Shown here in pieces: positions 49,382 to 59,089 of a stretch of 64,000 nucleotides of DNA (its first letter is position 1; each line of letters starts with the position of its first letter). The notes beneath the pieces are model-generated. The model worked only from the letters and a program-made list of their open reading frames with translations, was not told the DNA's origin and searched no databases. The DNA comes from an uncultured Methanoregula sp. GTDB lineage: Archaea > Halobacteriota > Methanomicrobia > Methanomicrobiales > Methanospirillaceae. The position numbers and the translations under genes were made by a program. Where the stretch lies: positions 1,551,539 to 1,615,538 of the forward strand of contig NZ_OY763919.1 of assembly GCF_963667735.1 (NCBI RefSeq). Direction: 5' to 3'.

Positions 49382-49969
49382 TCAGTGGAGGCGGGTGACG
49401 GATCCCCCGAGGCTCCCGACCGATCGGGTGAGATCCATGGCAACCCCGTTTGGTGGCCGGACTTCAAGGTGGATGGTATCGTCTTTGACCGGGGGCTCGG
49501 AGGGGCAGGCACTGACCATGAATTCCTCGCCCGACCCGAGCTGGTTGTTGGCATTTTGGCTGTTGATCCGCTGGTACACCGCCCATGTCCCCGAGTTTGT
49601 CTGGCACCCTGCCGGGTTGTAGGTGGCCGGGTCCATACGAAGGGTCTCGAGCAGGGTCCCGTTGTTGTAGACAATCGTCACGCGGCTGAAGTCGATAGGC
49701 GTTGTCCCGAATGCGAGCCGGCAGGAGAAGTTGATCTTCACCAGCTGCCCGGAGGCCGGATCCGTGACGCCATAGACGCCCCCGATCGGCCCCATTGCCG
49801 AATCCGACTGGGCAACCGCCGAGTAGATGACATCCTGGCTTTTCTGGGTTACGAAGAATCCCGTGTTGAGAACAACGTACGAGAACACGGCCGAGACAAC
49901 CACGAAAGCGATGAGGACCACTGCAGCCTCAAGGCCGGTAAATGCCGAATCGTGTGTCCGCCCCTGCAT
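49382..49969 (-). CDS. Archaellin (flagellin-like) / type IV pilin
   Basis: 195 residues from ATG 49969 (MQGRTHDSAFTGLEAAVV); an upstream in-frame start adds a sequence unlike an archaellin leader. The class III signal HDSAFTGLEAAVVLIAF is the hallmark of archaellins: cleavage by prepilin peptidase precedes the hydrophobic assembly helix (VVLIAFVVVSAVFSYVVL). The rest is a beta-rich globular domain with Asn-rich sites (NGT) suitable for glycosylation. No other arl genes are adjacent. A peptidase gene is 2.3 kb away. Confidence 0.88.
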   Translation of the reverse strand: MQGRTHDSAFTGLEAAVVLIAFVVVSAVFSYVVLNTGFFVTQKSQDVIYSAVAQSDSAMGPIGGVYGVTDPASGQLVKINFSCRLAFGTTPIDFSRVTIVYNNGTLLETLRMDPATYNPAGCQTNSGTWAVYQRINSQNANNQLGSGEEFMVSACPSEPPVKDDTIHLEVRPPNGVAMDLTRSVGSLGGSVTRLH

Positions 49970-50139
49970 GGAAAGATACCTCTGCTGCCCGGAATACCTC
50001 GCAGCTGTCTTCAACACGTTTGTCCGCGAACGGCTTATGTATATCTGTTTGCCAGGATTCCTCGTGGATTGGGCACTTTCACCCCATGCCTGCCGCGATC
50101 TCATGAGTCCTGTCGATCCATGGATTCTCACGTGGTCCT

Positions 50140-50397
50140 ATGAAACGCAAGGAACTGGACGAATTAATTCTCCGATGGAAAAATACAACCCGGGCACTGA
50201 AAATCCACGAACAGGCGTACGGGAAGTATCTCACGGAGATCCTTGAAAAACGGACCGACCGGGAACTGGCCCTGTTCAGTGACCCGGTCGAAGCTGCCGC
50301 CTTCTTCTGCCTGCTCGATCTCGTGGAACGGAGCGCTGATCTGAATAAGCAGCGCCCGTGCGGACGAACTGTCATCTTTGATCGGGAATGTGACTGA
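50140..50397 (+). CDS. Small conserved-looking hypothetical protein
   Basis: 85 residues: MKRKELDELILRWKNTTRALKIHE and so on, a charged helical protein with AAFFCLLDLVERSADLNKQ near the end. It is divergent from the archaellin gene and convergent with the acidic hypothetical at 50405. Coding-like codon use, but no family recognised. Confidence 0.55.
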   Translation: MKRKELDELILRWKNTTRALKIHEQAYGKYLTEILEKRTDRELALFSDPVEAAAFFCLLDLVERSADLNKQRPCGRTVIFDRECD

Positions 50398-50404
50398 AAA
50401 GTCC

Positions 50405-50743
50405 TTACTGATCATCTTCCGGTTCGTCATCCCACGGGTGCAGCAGGCGCCCTTTGCGGATGGTGATCTCGGGAGCTGGTTTACCGAAGCCCCATGAGGG
50501 ATCATCCAGCAGGGAGTCCGGCTCTGCCCGGATAACCGTAACCACGGTGTCCGGCAGTTCGTCATCCCGCAGCGGCGGCAGATCTACCGGGCATGCCATC
50601 TCCCGGAGTTCATCGCGGCTCAGATCCTCTGCCTGGATGGCAAACTCGGACGGTTCCGGCTCACCCTCCAGTGCAACCGCCGGCATCTCAGGCATTTCGT
50701 AAGGCCGCAGTGGTGGCATAACGATCTTCTCTTTCTTGTCCAT
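50405..50743 (-). CDS. Acidic hypothetical protein
   Basis: 112 residues, very acidic (Asp/Glu/Pro-rich), MDKKEKIVMPPLRPYEMPEM and ending HPWDDEPEDDQ. Probably largely disordered. Not recognised; the frame is convergent with the 85-residue gene, seven bases apart. Confidence 0.55.
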   Translation of the reverse strand: MDKKEKIVMPPLRPYEMPEMPAVALEGEPEPSEFAIQAEDLSRDELREMACPVDLPPLRDDELPDTVVTVIRAEPDSLLDDPSWGFGKPAPEITIRKGRLLHPWDDEPEDDQ

Positions 50744-50918
50744 CCAGACTCCTCCCGTACCAAGGTTGCAGGGTGAAATGATAAAGTGATCTGCCGCTCC
50801 AGGGGGTGCACTAAGTAATCCCCCCGGAACCGGGTATTGCCGGCATACCCGTGCGAACCTGCGGGGAAGTCCCTGTCTGGGTATTTATTGTTGAAAGACA
50901 AGAGTTCCCTTCTGTATC

Positions 50919-51146
50919 ATGCATGTAACGATCGACCGCTCGTCCTGCATTTCCTGCGGGGCCTGCTGGAATATCTGCCCGGAGGTCTTTTGCCAGAATC
51001 CTTGCGATGGGTTTTCCGAGATGGCCGAGGAGTTCCGGTTTGGTAATGACCGGGCAGAGGGTTTCGTTCCGGAATCTCTGGCTTCCTGTGCACGGGATGC
51101 AGAACAGTTGTGCCCGGTTCATATCATATTGATCGAATGCGGGTAG
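50919..51146 (+). CDS. Ferredoxin, probably single [4Fe-4S]
   Basis: 75 residues. CISCGACWNICPEVF provides C10, C13, C16 and C20-P, and a later CARDAEQLCPVHIILIE completes the pattern typical of a single-cluster ferredoxin with one relict site. Small soluble electron carrier; the redox partner is not evident from its neighbours. Confidence 0.85.
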   Translation: MHVTIDRSSCISCGACWNICPEVFCQNPCDGFSEMAEEFRFGNDRAEGFVPESLASCARDAEQLCPVHIILIECG

Positions 51147-51191
51147 TTATACCGTGCAGGGGAACGCTTTCCTGCACATTCCTTTTGTTTT

Positions 51192-51791
51192 TCAGGAGAA
51201 CGGTTCCCTCTCCCCGGGAATTGACATCTCCTCGGCCTCATACAGCCAGTTGGCAAACACCTTTGTAAGTGCAGGCATTGCTGCCCAGGCAAGAACGGGT
51301 ATCAGGATGGTAGCTGAAATAAACTTCTGGACGAGCAGATCCTGCGATCCCACGATGGGGTTTATGCAGAGTGCAATGATGTAGGTGAGCGGAAAGACCG
51401 CAATCCACGAGATTACCGCCTGCTTGAACCTTTTAGGGGGTTTTACCACATGCTGCCCGGGAAGGGTGAACCAGGTCTCAAGGCCGGTGAGCACTTCCAT
51501 GCGGGGCGGGGCGATGGTGAGCCCCCGCTCGGTCTCAAGCCAGGTAAGGTAGGTTGGAGATGTATGCCACCGGTCGAGTTCCTCCTTGGATGCAAACTTG
51601 TAAACAACCCGGTACACCCCGTCATGGTGTTTTCCCGGCCGGAATATCGTTATGCCGAGGTTTGCCGGGAGGGAGGAAAAGACCTCCATGAGTTTTTTCA
51701 GTTCGGCTTCGAATTGCGGCTCACAGCCTTCTTTCACGTAATGGATCCGCACGACCGTTATGGGGTTGCTCGGGGAATCTGCCAGCGTCAT
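51192..51791 (-). CDS. Antibiotic-biosynthesis-monooxygenase-like domain with C-terminal membrane helices
   Basis: About 199 residues. The first 100 residues (TVVRIHYVKEGCEPQFEAELKKLM, GVYRVVYKFASKEELDRWHTSPTYLTWLE) match the dimeric alpha/beta-barrel ABM-type fold. Two membrane helices follow (AVISWIAVFPLTYIIALCI, FISATILIPVLAWAAMPAL). Families of this shape are annotated as ABM-domain proteins of unknown role. Start uncertain: ATG 51791 (MTLADS) is used, with GAGAGG just before it; ATGs at 51806 and 51818 are possible. Confidence 0.78.
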   Translation of the reverse strand: MTLADSPSNPITVVRIHYVKEGCEPQFEAELKKLMEVFSSLPANLGITIFRPGKHHDGVYRVVYKFASKEELDRWHTSPTYLTWLETERGLTIAPPRMEVLTGLETWFTLPGQHVVKPPKRFKQAVISWIAVFPLTYIIALCINPIVGSQDLLVQKFISATILIPVLAWAAMPALTKVFANWLYEAEEMSIPGEREPFS

Positions 51792-51881
51792 CACCCTCTC
51801 ATGCATACATGGGTGCATCAGCTTAATGGTGATATCGAAAGACCGCGTTTTTAGAGATCTCAAAAGAGAAAGCAGACCGGT

Positions 51882-52250
51882 TCAATGGCCCGGCTTCTTG
51901 TAGACTTTTTCTGGATCGAAGACCTTGGTCCCGACAACATTGCCGTCCAGTGTCCGGTAAAAACAGGACATATATCCCGTGTGGCATGCAGCGCCGGTCT
52001 GTTCCACCTCGTAAATGAGGCAGTCCTCATCGCAGTCCGTGAGGATCCGCAGGACTTTCTGGAAGTGGCCGCTCTCCTCGCCTTTCTTCCAGAGTTTCTT
52101 CCTGCTCCGGCTGTAGTAGTGGGCAAAGTCGGTCTCCTGCGTGAGCCGGACCGCTTCGTTGTTTGCGTATGCCATCATGAGCACTTCGCGGGTCTGTGCG
52201 TCCTGCACGATCACCGGAATAAGTTCATCTGCAAATTTCAGGTTCAGCAT
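51882..52250 (-). CDS. hisI: Phosphoribosyl-AMP cyclohydrolase
   Basis: 122 residues. Third step of histidine synthesis, opening the adenine ring of phosphoribosyl-AMP. Family motifs: [58 protein letters not shown] with the zinc and magnesium ligands. Start ATG 52250 is preceded by TGAGGA at eight bases; an upstream TTG at 52271 is in frame. It stands alone from other his genes here, immediately downstream of the prepilin peptidase gene. Confidence 0.95.
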   Translation of the reverse strand: MLNLKFADELIPVIVQDAQTREVLMMAYANNEAVRLTQETDFAHYYSRSRKKLWKKGEESGHFQKVLRILTDCDEDCLIYEVEQTGAACHTGYMSCFYRTLDGNVVGTKVFDPEKVYKKPGH

Positions 52251-52260
52251 GATCTGGTCC

Positions 52261-53439
52261 TCAGATAACAAATTTCATGATTGCAAGGAGGAAATCTCCA
52301 AATATTATTGCCGTGATAAAGCCGGCGGTTATCGGAATTATGAATGGTACTGCGTAGGAGATCCACACCGTGCCGGCTTTTTTGTAGACGGCAAGCTCTT
52401 TGGAGAACTCTTCCGGGTGTTCCCGGAGATCTTTTGTGTACACCCGGCCGGTCCCGGCGTACATCCTGCGGATGGACTCGAAGAAGCCGATGAACTTCCG
52501 GGAAACTGTCCCGTTCTTCTCCTCGAACTCCTCCATCACGAAACCCCAGGAGTCCTGGATCTTATCCCCCTTGACCGGAAAGCCGAAGAACATGTACCTC
52601 AGGGGAGCCCGGTTGCCCCGCAGGATATTGATAATAAAGATCCCTGCCGGGGCAGCGAGGTTGAGGATGAGAGCATTGATCAGCACCGAGAAGGACAAGA
52701 AGCCCAAGGGTGGATTTCCAAAGAGCGGGGTGAACGGAAACGTGGGTACGGCAAACGAGATGAAGATGAGTGCCCAGGCATCCGCCCCGCCAAAGAAGTG
52801 CATTCTCCCGAAGAGGTAGAAAACCCCGCAGAAGACGGCAGGGAGCATGACGAGAAGCGCTGGTGAGCCCCAGCCGCCAGGGGTGATGAACTGGATCATG
52901 CTCGTTATTGCGAAGATCAGGATGATCAGGACAAAATACCATCGCTCGATGGCTTCGGATACATTGGTCTCCGGTTTTTTGCCTTTGCGGGCTTTTACCG
53001 GGGGAGTACCTTTGTACTCACGGTAGCTCACGTACAGGAAAATCCCTGCAAACATGGCATACCAGGGAACCAGCTGGACATTCACCGAGGGTGCGAGGAC
53101 AAACCACGAAAGAGCCGGGAGAATGAGCACGACCGCAAGGTAATACCAGATGGCCGGTTTCCGGTAATACCCCGTAAGACCCATGGAATCCGTCCTGCCA
53201 CGGTTGTCAAGATAATCCGCGTACAGGAAACTGGTGACAAGAGCCAGGTAACCAAGAAGGAGACTTGCATTTGCGGTTGTCTGCCAGATGAGCCAGCCGG
53301 TACAGATAATCCCTATGACAAGCATAGGGAGCCAGTGAATAAATGGCACCCGGCGATCCCTGATATCCAGATATGAGGTATAGATCAGGGTGGCAAGGAC
53401 TGCGATCGCCGAGATCACCATCGGGTAGAATAATTCCAT
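52261..53439 (-). CDS. Archaeal prepilin/preflagellin peptidase-like A24 membrane protease
   Basis: 392 residues from ATG 53439 (GAGGACGT upstream); the frame is open further 5' but the added sequence is soluble and unlike the family. Many membrane helices. Catalytic aspartates of type IV prepilin peptidases: D25 in [10 protein letters not shown], near the N-terminus, and the GxGD-type [10 protein letters not shown] later. It would cleave class III signals such as the archaellin leader at 49.9 kb. Longer than classical FlaK (about 230 residues), resembling the EppA/large archaeal forms. Confidence 0.85.
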   Translation of the reverse strand: MELFYPMVISAIAVLATLIYTSYLDIRDRRVPFIHWLPMLVIGIICTGWLIWQTTANASLLLGYLALVTSFLYADYLDNRGRTDSMGLTGYYRKPAIWYYLAVVLILPALSWFVLAPSVNVQLVPWYAMFAGIFLYVSYREYKGTPPVKARKGKKPETNVSEAIERWYFVLIILIFAITSMIQFITPGGWGSPALLVMLPAVFCGVFYLFGRMHFFGGADAWALIFISFAVPTFPFTPLFGNPPLGFLSFSVLINALILNLAAPAGIFIINILRGNRAPLRYMFFGFPVKGDKIQDSWGFVMEEFEEKNGTVSRKFIGFFESIRRMYAGTGRVYTKDLREHPEEFSKELAVYKKAGTVWISYAVPFIIPITAGFITAIIFGDFLLAIMKFVI

Positions 53440-53597
53440 ACGTCCTCTATAGCGTTTTTTCTTGGAGCACTTATAGTACCGCGATGCCCCGGGTGCAGCG
53501 ACCGCGTAACTATAAAAATACCCGGGTGCGAATATCTCACCGGATGTGATGAGGGAGTTTTTCTCTTCCCCGTATCTCAAAGATGGAGTGATCGTTT

Positions 53598-54209
53598 TTG
53601 AAAATCCGGCCGGAACTTGACAAGATGATCAGTGCATCTCCCAACATGGGAACATTTTTCCTGCCCGAACTGCTCCGCCTTTCCGGGGAGAGACAGATAA
53701 GCGGTCTTGCCATTGCAAAGGATAACGAACGGGTATTTTACCTCGCAGTGATCAACGGTGAGCCTGAAGGGGCTGTATATGCCGATGAAAACGGAGAACT
53801 CTATGGCGATAAAGCCATTGTCCGGCTGACCGGGAAGGAACGATATTCCTTACACGATACCGGGGAGGATCTTACCCGTGCACTGGTTATGGGATGCAGG
53901 ATCTTTGAGAAATCCCATCTTAACATGAACCTGACCGCCGCGATCCCCGAGTTCGGCAGGAAATCAGATGGTATCGGCGTCTTGGTTCTTACTGTGAGCC
54001 ATGATGGAGAACCCCGGAACGGGTACCGTGTCTCTGTCCGGAAGGACGGCCGGATTGTGGGCAGCGATGTAACCACCCTCGACGGAAGTGTCCGGTTCCG
54101 CCTGATGTATGGGGAATATGACTGCATTGTGCAGGATCGTGCCGGTTCTGTCCTCTCATCCCGCATCATTTTCGATGACTCCCACTCCGTTCACACCGTT
54201 GCAGTCTGA
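53598..54209 (+). CDS. Hypothetical protein with C-terminal beta-sandwich
   Basis: 203 residues, not recognised. It starts with TTG (MKIRPELDKMISASPNMGTFF), with GGAGTGATC six bases before. The N-terminal 110 residues are alpha/beta; the last 80 (GIGVLVLTVSHDGEPRNGYRVSV onward, VTTLDGSVRFRLMYGEYD) look like a carboxypeptidase-regulatory-like or Ig-like sandwich. No signal peptide, so probably cytoplasmic. Confidence 0.65.
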   Translation: MKIRPELDKMISASPNMGTFFLPELLRLSGERQISGLAIAKDNERVFYLAVINGEPEGAVYADENGELYGDKAIVRLTGKERYSLHDTGEDLTRALVMGCRIFEKSHLNMNLTAAIPEFGRKSDGIGVLVLTVSHDGEPRNGYRVSVRKDGRIVGSDVTTLDGSVRFRLMYGEYDCIVQDRAGSVLSSRIIFDDSHSVHTVAV

Positions 54210-54351
54210 TCTGGATTTTATCGATCCGTATGTTCCGGAAGTGTATGCCGCGGGTATTTTTCCTCTCCTTGTCGGATAGATCTGAACCCCTGTTTTAAAT
54301 ATTTCACTTACCTATTGTAAAACGAATTATAGCGCAGTTCAAGGAATACCC

Positions 54352-55143
54352 ATGCCTCCGATACCACGGATTCTCATAGTCGAAGACGATGAAATCATCG
54401 CCAACCTGATAACCACGATGCTGGAGCGCAAGGGGTATGCGGTCATAGGGAAGAGTGGATCGGGAGAAATTGCGATCCGCATGGCTGCTGAGCTGGAACC
54501 CGATCTCGTTATCATGGATATCAATCTCAACGGCAAGCTCGACGGGGTTACCGCAGCCCGGTATATCTTTCAGCTCTTCCATGCACCGATCATTTTCTTA
54601 ACTGCCATGTACGACGAGTCCCTGCTCGAGCGGGCCAAGGGAGCCCAGCCTCTGGGATATATCCTCAAACCTTTCACGGACAAGGAACTGGGTTCGAACG
54701 TGGAACTTGCCCTCTATAACCACGCGTTCCGGAAGAAGTTTCTCGATGCGTTCCCTATAGGAGATCCAAAAAAGATTGTCGGGGCACTTGAAGCGATCCT
54801 GATCCTCGATCCAAAGGGGATGATTGTTTATTTCAACCCCTATTCGGCACGAATCCTGGATCTTCCCGAAGAGCAGATCCTGATGCGCCATTGGCGGGAT
54901 GTCCTGATGCTTATCAATGACCAGACCAATGAGGAGCTCAAGGATCCCGTGACGGAAGTCGTCAAACAGATGCTCGTTGTGATAAATGAATTCAATACTG
55001 CTCTTGTAACCCGGACCAACAAGAACCGTAAAGTCAGCGTGATTGTACGCCCGATCAAGGATGATCACAATGATCTTCTGGGCATCCTGATGCATATCAA
55101 GGAGAAAACACTCGACCAGATAAAAATGGCAAGAAAGTTTTAG
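54352..55143 (+). CDS. Response regulator with PAS domain
   Basis: 263 residues. Receiver domain with EDDE, phospho-acceptor in LVIMDINLNGK, Thr in FLTAMYDE and Lys in LKPFTDKE. After about residue 125 a PAS-like domain follows (ALEAILILDPKGMIVYFNPYSARIL, VIVRPIKDDHNDLLGILMHIKE). There is no kinase or DNA-binding output. Such two-domain proteins are frequent in Methanomicrobiales and act in phosphorelays. A TATA-like TTTTAAATATTTC precedes it at about 54293. Confidence 0.9.
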   Translation: MPPIPRILIVEDDEIIANLITTMLERKGYAVIGKSGSGEIAIRMAAELEPDLVIMDINLNGKLDGVTAARYIFQLFHAPIIFLTAMYDESLLERAKGAQPLGYILKPFTDKELGSNVELALYNHAFRKKFLDAFPIGDPKKIVGALEAILILDPKGMIVYFNPYSARILDLPEEQILMRHWRDVLMLINDQTNEELKDPVTEVVKQMLVVINEFNTALVTRTNKNRKVSVIVRPIKDDHNDLLGILMHIKEKTLDQIKMARKF

Positions 55144-55283
55144 CCTTTTTATCTTTTTTCTCGTCTTTTTTCAGATATCGGACTTTTCTGTATCTGTCTT
55201 ATCGCAATTAAAATATCTGCCAGACCAGGTATCCCTGTGTGGACCGTGATACCTAAGGATCCGGGTTGAAAAACAGAGAGGGA

Positions 55284-56078
55284 TTATGGCTGCTGTTTTT
55301 TCCTGAAAAGTGCTTTTGTGAACCGGTCAATAAAGCCGGGCTTCGCCGGGACCGTCTCATCCTCAATGGAGTTCAGGCCCGTCATTTCATAAGCGATCTT
55401 TCTGATGGCTTTTGAGGCCGGGGAATCCGGATATTTTATCACAATCGGCGTTTTTGCGGCAGATGCCCGCCGGATATTCGGATCCTCCGGAATGATCCCT
55501 ATCACTTTTGCACCGAGTGCTTTCTCCATTTTCCTGGTAATGAGATCGGTCTTCTCCTGGTCGACCCTGTTGACGATGATCCCCTTGACCTGTCCCCCGA
55601 CAACCTCGGTGAGTATCTTGGTTTTGAGAGCATCGACAATTGAGGAGAGTTCCGGGTTGACCACAAGGATCACTTCATCGGCAATCGCAAGCGGTATGAC
55701 CCCGTCCCTGCTGATGCCTGCCGGTGCATCGATCAAGAGGAACTCGCAGCGTTTTACAATCTCGGTCATGACATCCCGGATCCGGTCGGGATCCGCCTGC
55801 TGGAAACCCTGCAGGGAGATCCCGCTCGGGATAACCTTGAGGCCTGCCGGCCCTTCGTAGATGGCTTCTCCAATGGTTCCTTTACCGGCCAGGACCTCAT
55901 GCAGGGTCATCGGTGCATCCTGCAGTCCGAGAAGAAGGCCGATATTTGCCATGCCAATATCTGCATCCATGAGATAGGTTTTTTTCCCGAGTTCTGCAAG
56001 CATGGTCCCGAGGTTAACAGAGACCATGGTCTTGCCGGTTCCTCCTTTTCCGGAAGCAATGGTATACACTTTGACCAT
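55284..56078 (-). CDS. MinD/ParA-family ATPase (copy 2)
   Basis: 264 residues, a close paralogue of the protein at 32855. Deviant Walker A KGGTGKTM (residues 11-18), LMDADIGMANI, LLIDAPAGIS. The C-terminal GFIDRFTKALFRKKQQP again looks like an amphipathic membrane-targeting helix. It lies near a response regulator and the secretion ATPase cluster. A positioning function is inferred from the family. Confidence 0.9.
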   Translation of the reverse strand: MVKVYTIASGKGGTGKTMVSVNLGTMLAELGKKTYLMDADIGMANIGLLLGLQDAPMTLHEVLAGKGTIGEAIYEGPAGLKVIPSGISLQGFQQADPDRIRDVMTEIVKRCEFLLIDAPAGISRDGVIPLAIADEVILVVNPELSSIVDALKTKILTEVVGGQVKGIIVNRVDQEKTDLITRKMEKALGAKVIGIIPEDPNIRRASAAKTPIVIKYPDSPASKAIRKIAYEMTGLNSIEDETVPAKPGFIDRFTKALFRKKQQP

Positions 56079-56306
56079 GGTGTCCTCGCAGGTACGAAAA
56101 ATCTCCTGTTCAGGATATAAGCGGGTTATTCAATATTCGTGTATATTCATGAGTCTAATATACCTTTTGTGTCATTTCTGATATTCTGGGAGATTTCGCC
56201 CGATATCTCTGTATTTACCCTGAATTTTCCCGGTATGGTTGTATCCCCCGGTTCCGGACAGGATCCAGAATACCTCCTCACGGGGCTGTCCCGGTTCGTG
56301 AGGGGA

Positions 56307-56531
56307 TCACTGTTCAAGAAGATGTTCGAGGTTGAGCTCTTTTACCTTGTTTCTGCAATCGGTCCGGATTTTATCGGTAACGTTCCCAAGATCCATTCCG
56401 TCGAGGGTCTCCATATCCTGCTCAAAACCGGTTGGATCCTGCGGGGGGATTATCTCCTCTCCTGCTGGATGTGCCTTCTCATGAGATTCGAATCCGGTTG
56501 TTTTGAGGATCTCACCCTTCGGAATCTGCAT
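56307..56531 (-). CDS. Small hypothetical protein divergent from the secretion ATPase gene
   Basis: 74 residues: MQIPKGEILKTTGFESHEKAH, an acidic helical C-terminus ending LNLEHLLEQ. Third-position GC and codon choice match neighbouring genes, supporting it as real. Not recognised. It shares an upstream region of 200 bases with the secretion ATPase operon. Could be a regulator or a soluble partner, but nothing shows this. Confidence 0.5.
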   Translation of the reverse strand: MQIPKGEILKTTGFESHEKAHPAGEEIIPPQDPTGFEQDMETLDGMDLGNVTDKIRTDCRNKVKELNLEHLLEQ

Positions 56532-56731
56532 TGTGACTAGTGTGTTATCGGATTCTAAATAATTTCTTTCCTGACAACAACTCGCTCGGGTGAGCAGTAC
56601 CCTGGTATTGGTAAACAGTTCTGGCAGAGAATAGATATACTCAGAGGCAAATTATCATTTAGCCAAATGAGAATGCCCCGCAGCATGCAGGGGAAATGGC
56701 AATTCACGCGATTTCCGCAGGGAGGCTATGA

Positions 56732-59089
56732 ATGGGAAAGGATGACGACGATTCGCTTGACGGGGTGAATTCGTTCATGAAAAAGATTGGCAGGGCAAAG
56801 AAAACACAATCTGCTCCTGTTAACCCCCCGGAGTCTCTCTCCCCAGACAACCCGGAGCCTACGGGTGACTTCTCCCTTCTGTTGAAAAAGATGCAGCCTG
56901 CCATCCCGTCCGATCAGACCCCATCAGGAATTCCCGAGTATCTACCTCCTGATAGATCTGCCGGGGATTCCGCAATGTCTCTTGACGACCTGCTTGAAGA
57001 TGATGCAGAAGAGATCCCCCTTGCCACTCCGCCCCAGCCCAAAGGATTCCCTGAGCAGATCGACACCACGGCGTCCACGCCCCTGGAGACTTCTCCGGGA
57101 CCGGAGCTGGAATCTTCCATCCCCACCCCATCCGGCGCCCCGTTGGCAAAACCCGCTCACGGGAACGTAACCCCTCCGCCAGTTGCGTCAGATCCTATGG
57201 ATGTGCCAGCAGCCCGGGCAGGGGCATCTTTGCCGGAACCGGACGTGTCGGAGGAGGATGAGAAGATCATAACCGTTGATCAGATCTCCAATATCTCCGG
57301 TCTTATCCTTCCCAAGGGTACAACATTCAGTATCGATGAACTCCGTCTGCACGGGAATATCAGCTCATATGCAGGATTCGGCACGGGAACCCTCCCGACC
57401 GAGATTGATGAGCTCTGGAAGAAAAACTTCTCTTCTGCGGGGTTCAAGGATCTCGATATCGGGCAGGATCTTCTGGATGCGGAATCGAAAACCTCAAAAG
57501 AATTAAAAAAATTCAGTATCGGGTCGCTCTTCAAGGCCATCCGCCAGGATCAGGAAGAATATGATCCGGCAAAACACGGCCCGCTTGTAGACCTTACGTT
57601 TCCCCCTCTCTCCAACATAGAGGAGATGGAACTGTACCCGGTGAACGAACCCTATGCATACATCCGGGTAACCTATGATCACTCCACCCACGAGTATACG
57701 TACCATGTACTTGAGCCGGCCCTGACCGATCCGGAAAAAGAGCTCCTCAAGGAACTCAAGGAGCGGCTCTTTGAGACGCTCGACATCAATACCAAGGATA
57801 TCTCCAAGGATGAAGCGAAGACAAAGCTCCGAACTGCAACTGTGGATATCATTCACGATTATGGTATCCGGCTCTCGCCCCTGCAGCGGGAGAAGATCCA
57901 TTACAATATGTACAAGGATTTTCTTGGTGACGGCCTAATCGACGCGATCATGCATGACAAGTATATCGAGGATATCTCCTGCGACGGCGTCCACACCCCG
58001 ATATTTGCGTTTCACTCCAGCTATGAGTCGATGAAAACAACGCTCCTGTACCATACGGCGGAGGATCTCGATTCATTCGTTACCAAGCTTGCCCAGCGGG
58101 CCGGCAAATATATCTCGATTGCGGAACCGATCCTGGATGCAACCATGCAGGACGGCTCCCGTATCCAGATGACGCTCGGGACCGAAGTGACCGCCCACGG
58201 TTCAACGTTCACTATCCGCAAATTCAAGGACGAACCTATCACCCCCACCGATCTCATCGAATGGCACACCTTCTCCCCCCTTGCCATTGCCTACATCTGG
58301 CTGGCCGTGGAAAACGGCAAATCTGCCATCTTTGCCGGTGGAACTGCATCCGGTAAGACCACGGCCCTGAACGCGATCTCCCTTTTCATTCCCCCCATGG
58401 CAAAGGTGGTCTCCCTTGAAGATACCCGGGAAGTCAAGCTCCCGCACCCGAACTGGATTCCGAGCGTAACGCGGGACTCGTTCGACACTGCCGGAAGGGG
58501 GGAGATCAACATGTATGAACTCCTTCGGGCAGCGATGCGTCAGCGGCCCGAGTATATCATTGTCGGGGAGGTCCGCGGCAAGGAATGCCAGACCCTCTTC
58601 CAGGCAATGAGCACCGGCCATGTCACGTATTCGACTACTCACGCTGACTCGGTTGCGAGCGTTGTGCACCGGATCGAGAATCCCCCGATGGATGTGCCCC
58701 GGAACATGCTCTCGGCCCTGGATTTCATCTGTGTCCAGGTCCAGGCGCGGGTTGGCGGGAAACGGATTCGGCGGAACAAGCAGATTGTCGAGATCCTGGA
58801 TATCGATCCAAGGACGAACGAGCTTATCACCAACGAAGTCTTCAAGTGGCGGTCTGCAACTGATGAGCACACATATTCGGGAAAATCCTACCTTCTCGAA
58901 GAGATCATGGAGGCTAAGGGCTGGAGCGAGAGCCGGATGCGGGAAGAACTCAAGCGCCGGCAGGAAGTGCTCGAATGGATGCGGACCAAGAAGATCCGGC
59001 ACTACAAGGATGTTGCAAAGATCCTCATCTCCTATCACCGGGACCCGGAGGCGGTCATCGAGAACGTGAGGAAAGACCTCTATGAATAG
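56732..59089 (+). CDS. Type II/IV secretion system ATPase (FlaI/GspE/TadA family)
   Basis: 785 residues. An N-terminal 170 residues rich in Pro/Ser/Asp is probably disordered. The usual ATPase follows: NTE domain (YDPAKHGPLVDLTF, YELLDAYIRV-like segment), Walker A GGTASGKTT at 536-544, Asp/His boxes (EDTREVKLPHPNW, STTHADSVASVVHRIE) and Walker B IIVGEVRG. It powers assembly of a pilus-like or secretion apparatus. Its stop overlaps the start of the first membrane-platform gene by eight bases. Confidence 0.93.
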   Translation: MGKDDDDSLDGVNSFMKKIGRAKKTQSAPVNPPESLSPDNPEPTGDFSLLLKKMQPAIPSDQTPSGIPEYLPPDRSAGDSAMSLDDLLEDDAEEIPLATPPQPKGFPEQIDTTASTPLETSPGPELESSIPTPSGAPLAKPAHGNVTPPPVASDPMDVPAARAGASLPEPDVSEEDEKIITVDQISNISGLILPKGTTFSIDELRLHGNISSYAGFGTGTLPTEIDELWKKNFSSAGFKDLDIGQDLLDAESKTSKELKKFSIGSLFKAIRQDQEEYDPAKHGPLVDLTFPPLSNIEEMELYPVNEPYAYIRVTYDHSTHEYTYHVLEPALTDPEKELLKELKERLFETLDINTKDISKDEAKTKLRTATVDIIHDYGIRLSPLQREKIHYNMYKDFLGDGLIDAIMHDKYIEDISCDGVHTPIFAFHSSYESMKTTLLYHTAEDLDSFVTKLAQRAGKYISIAEPILDATMQDGSRIQMTLGTEVTAHGSTFTIRKFKDEPITPTDLIEWHTFSPLAIAYIWLAVENGKSAIFAGGTASGKTTALNAISLFIPPMAKVVSLEDTREVKLPHPNWIPSVTRDSFDTAGRGEINMYELLRAAMRQRPEYIIVGEVRGKECQTLFQAMSTGHVTYSTTHADSVASVVHRIENPPMDVPRNMLSALDFICVQVQARVGGKRIRRNKQIVEILDIDPRTNELITNEVFKWRSATDEHTYSGKSYLLEEIMEAKGWSESRMREELKRRQEVLEWMRTKKIRHYKDVAKILISYHRDPEAVIENVRKDLYE

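Noticed and set aside
49280..50143. 287-codon plus-strand frame
   Set aside because: Antisense to the archaellin gene.
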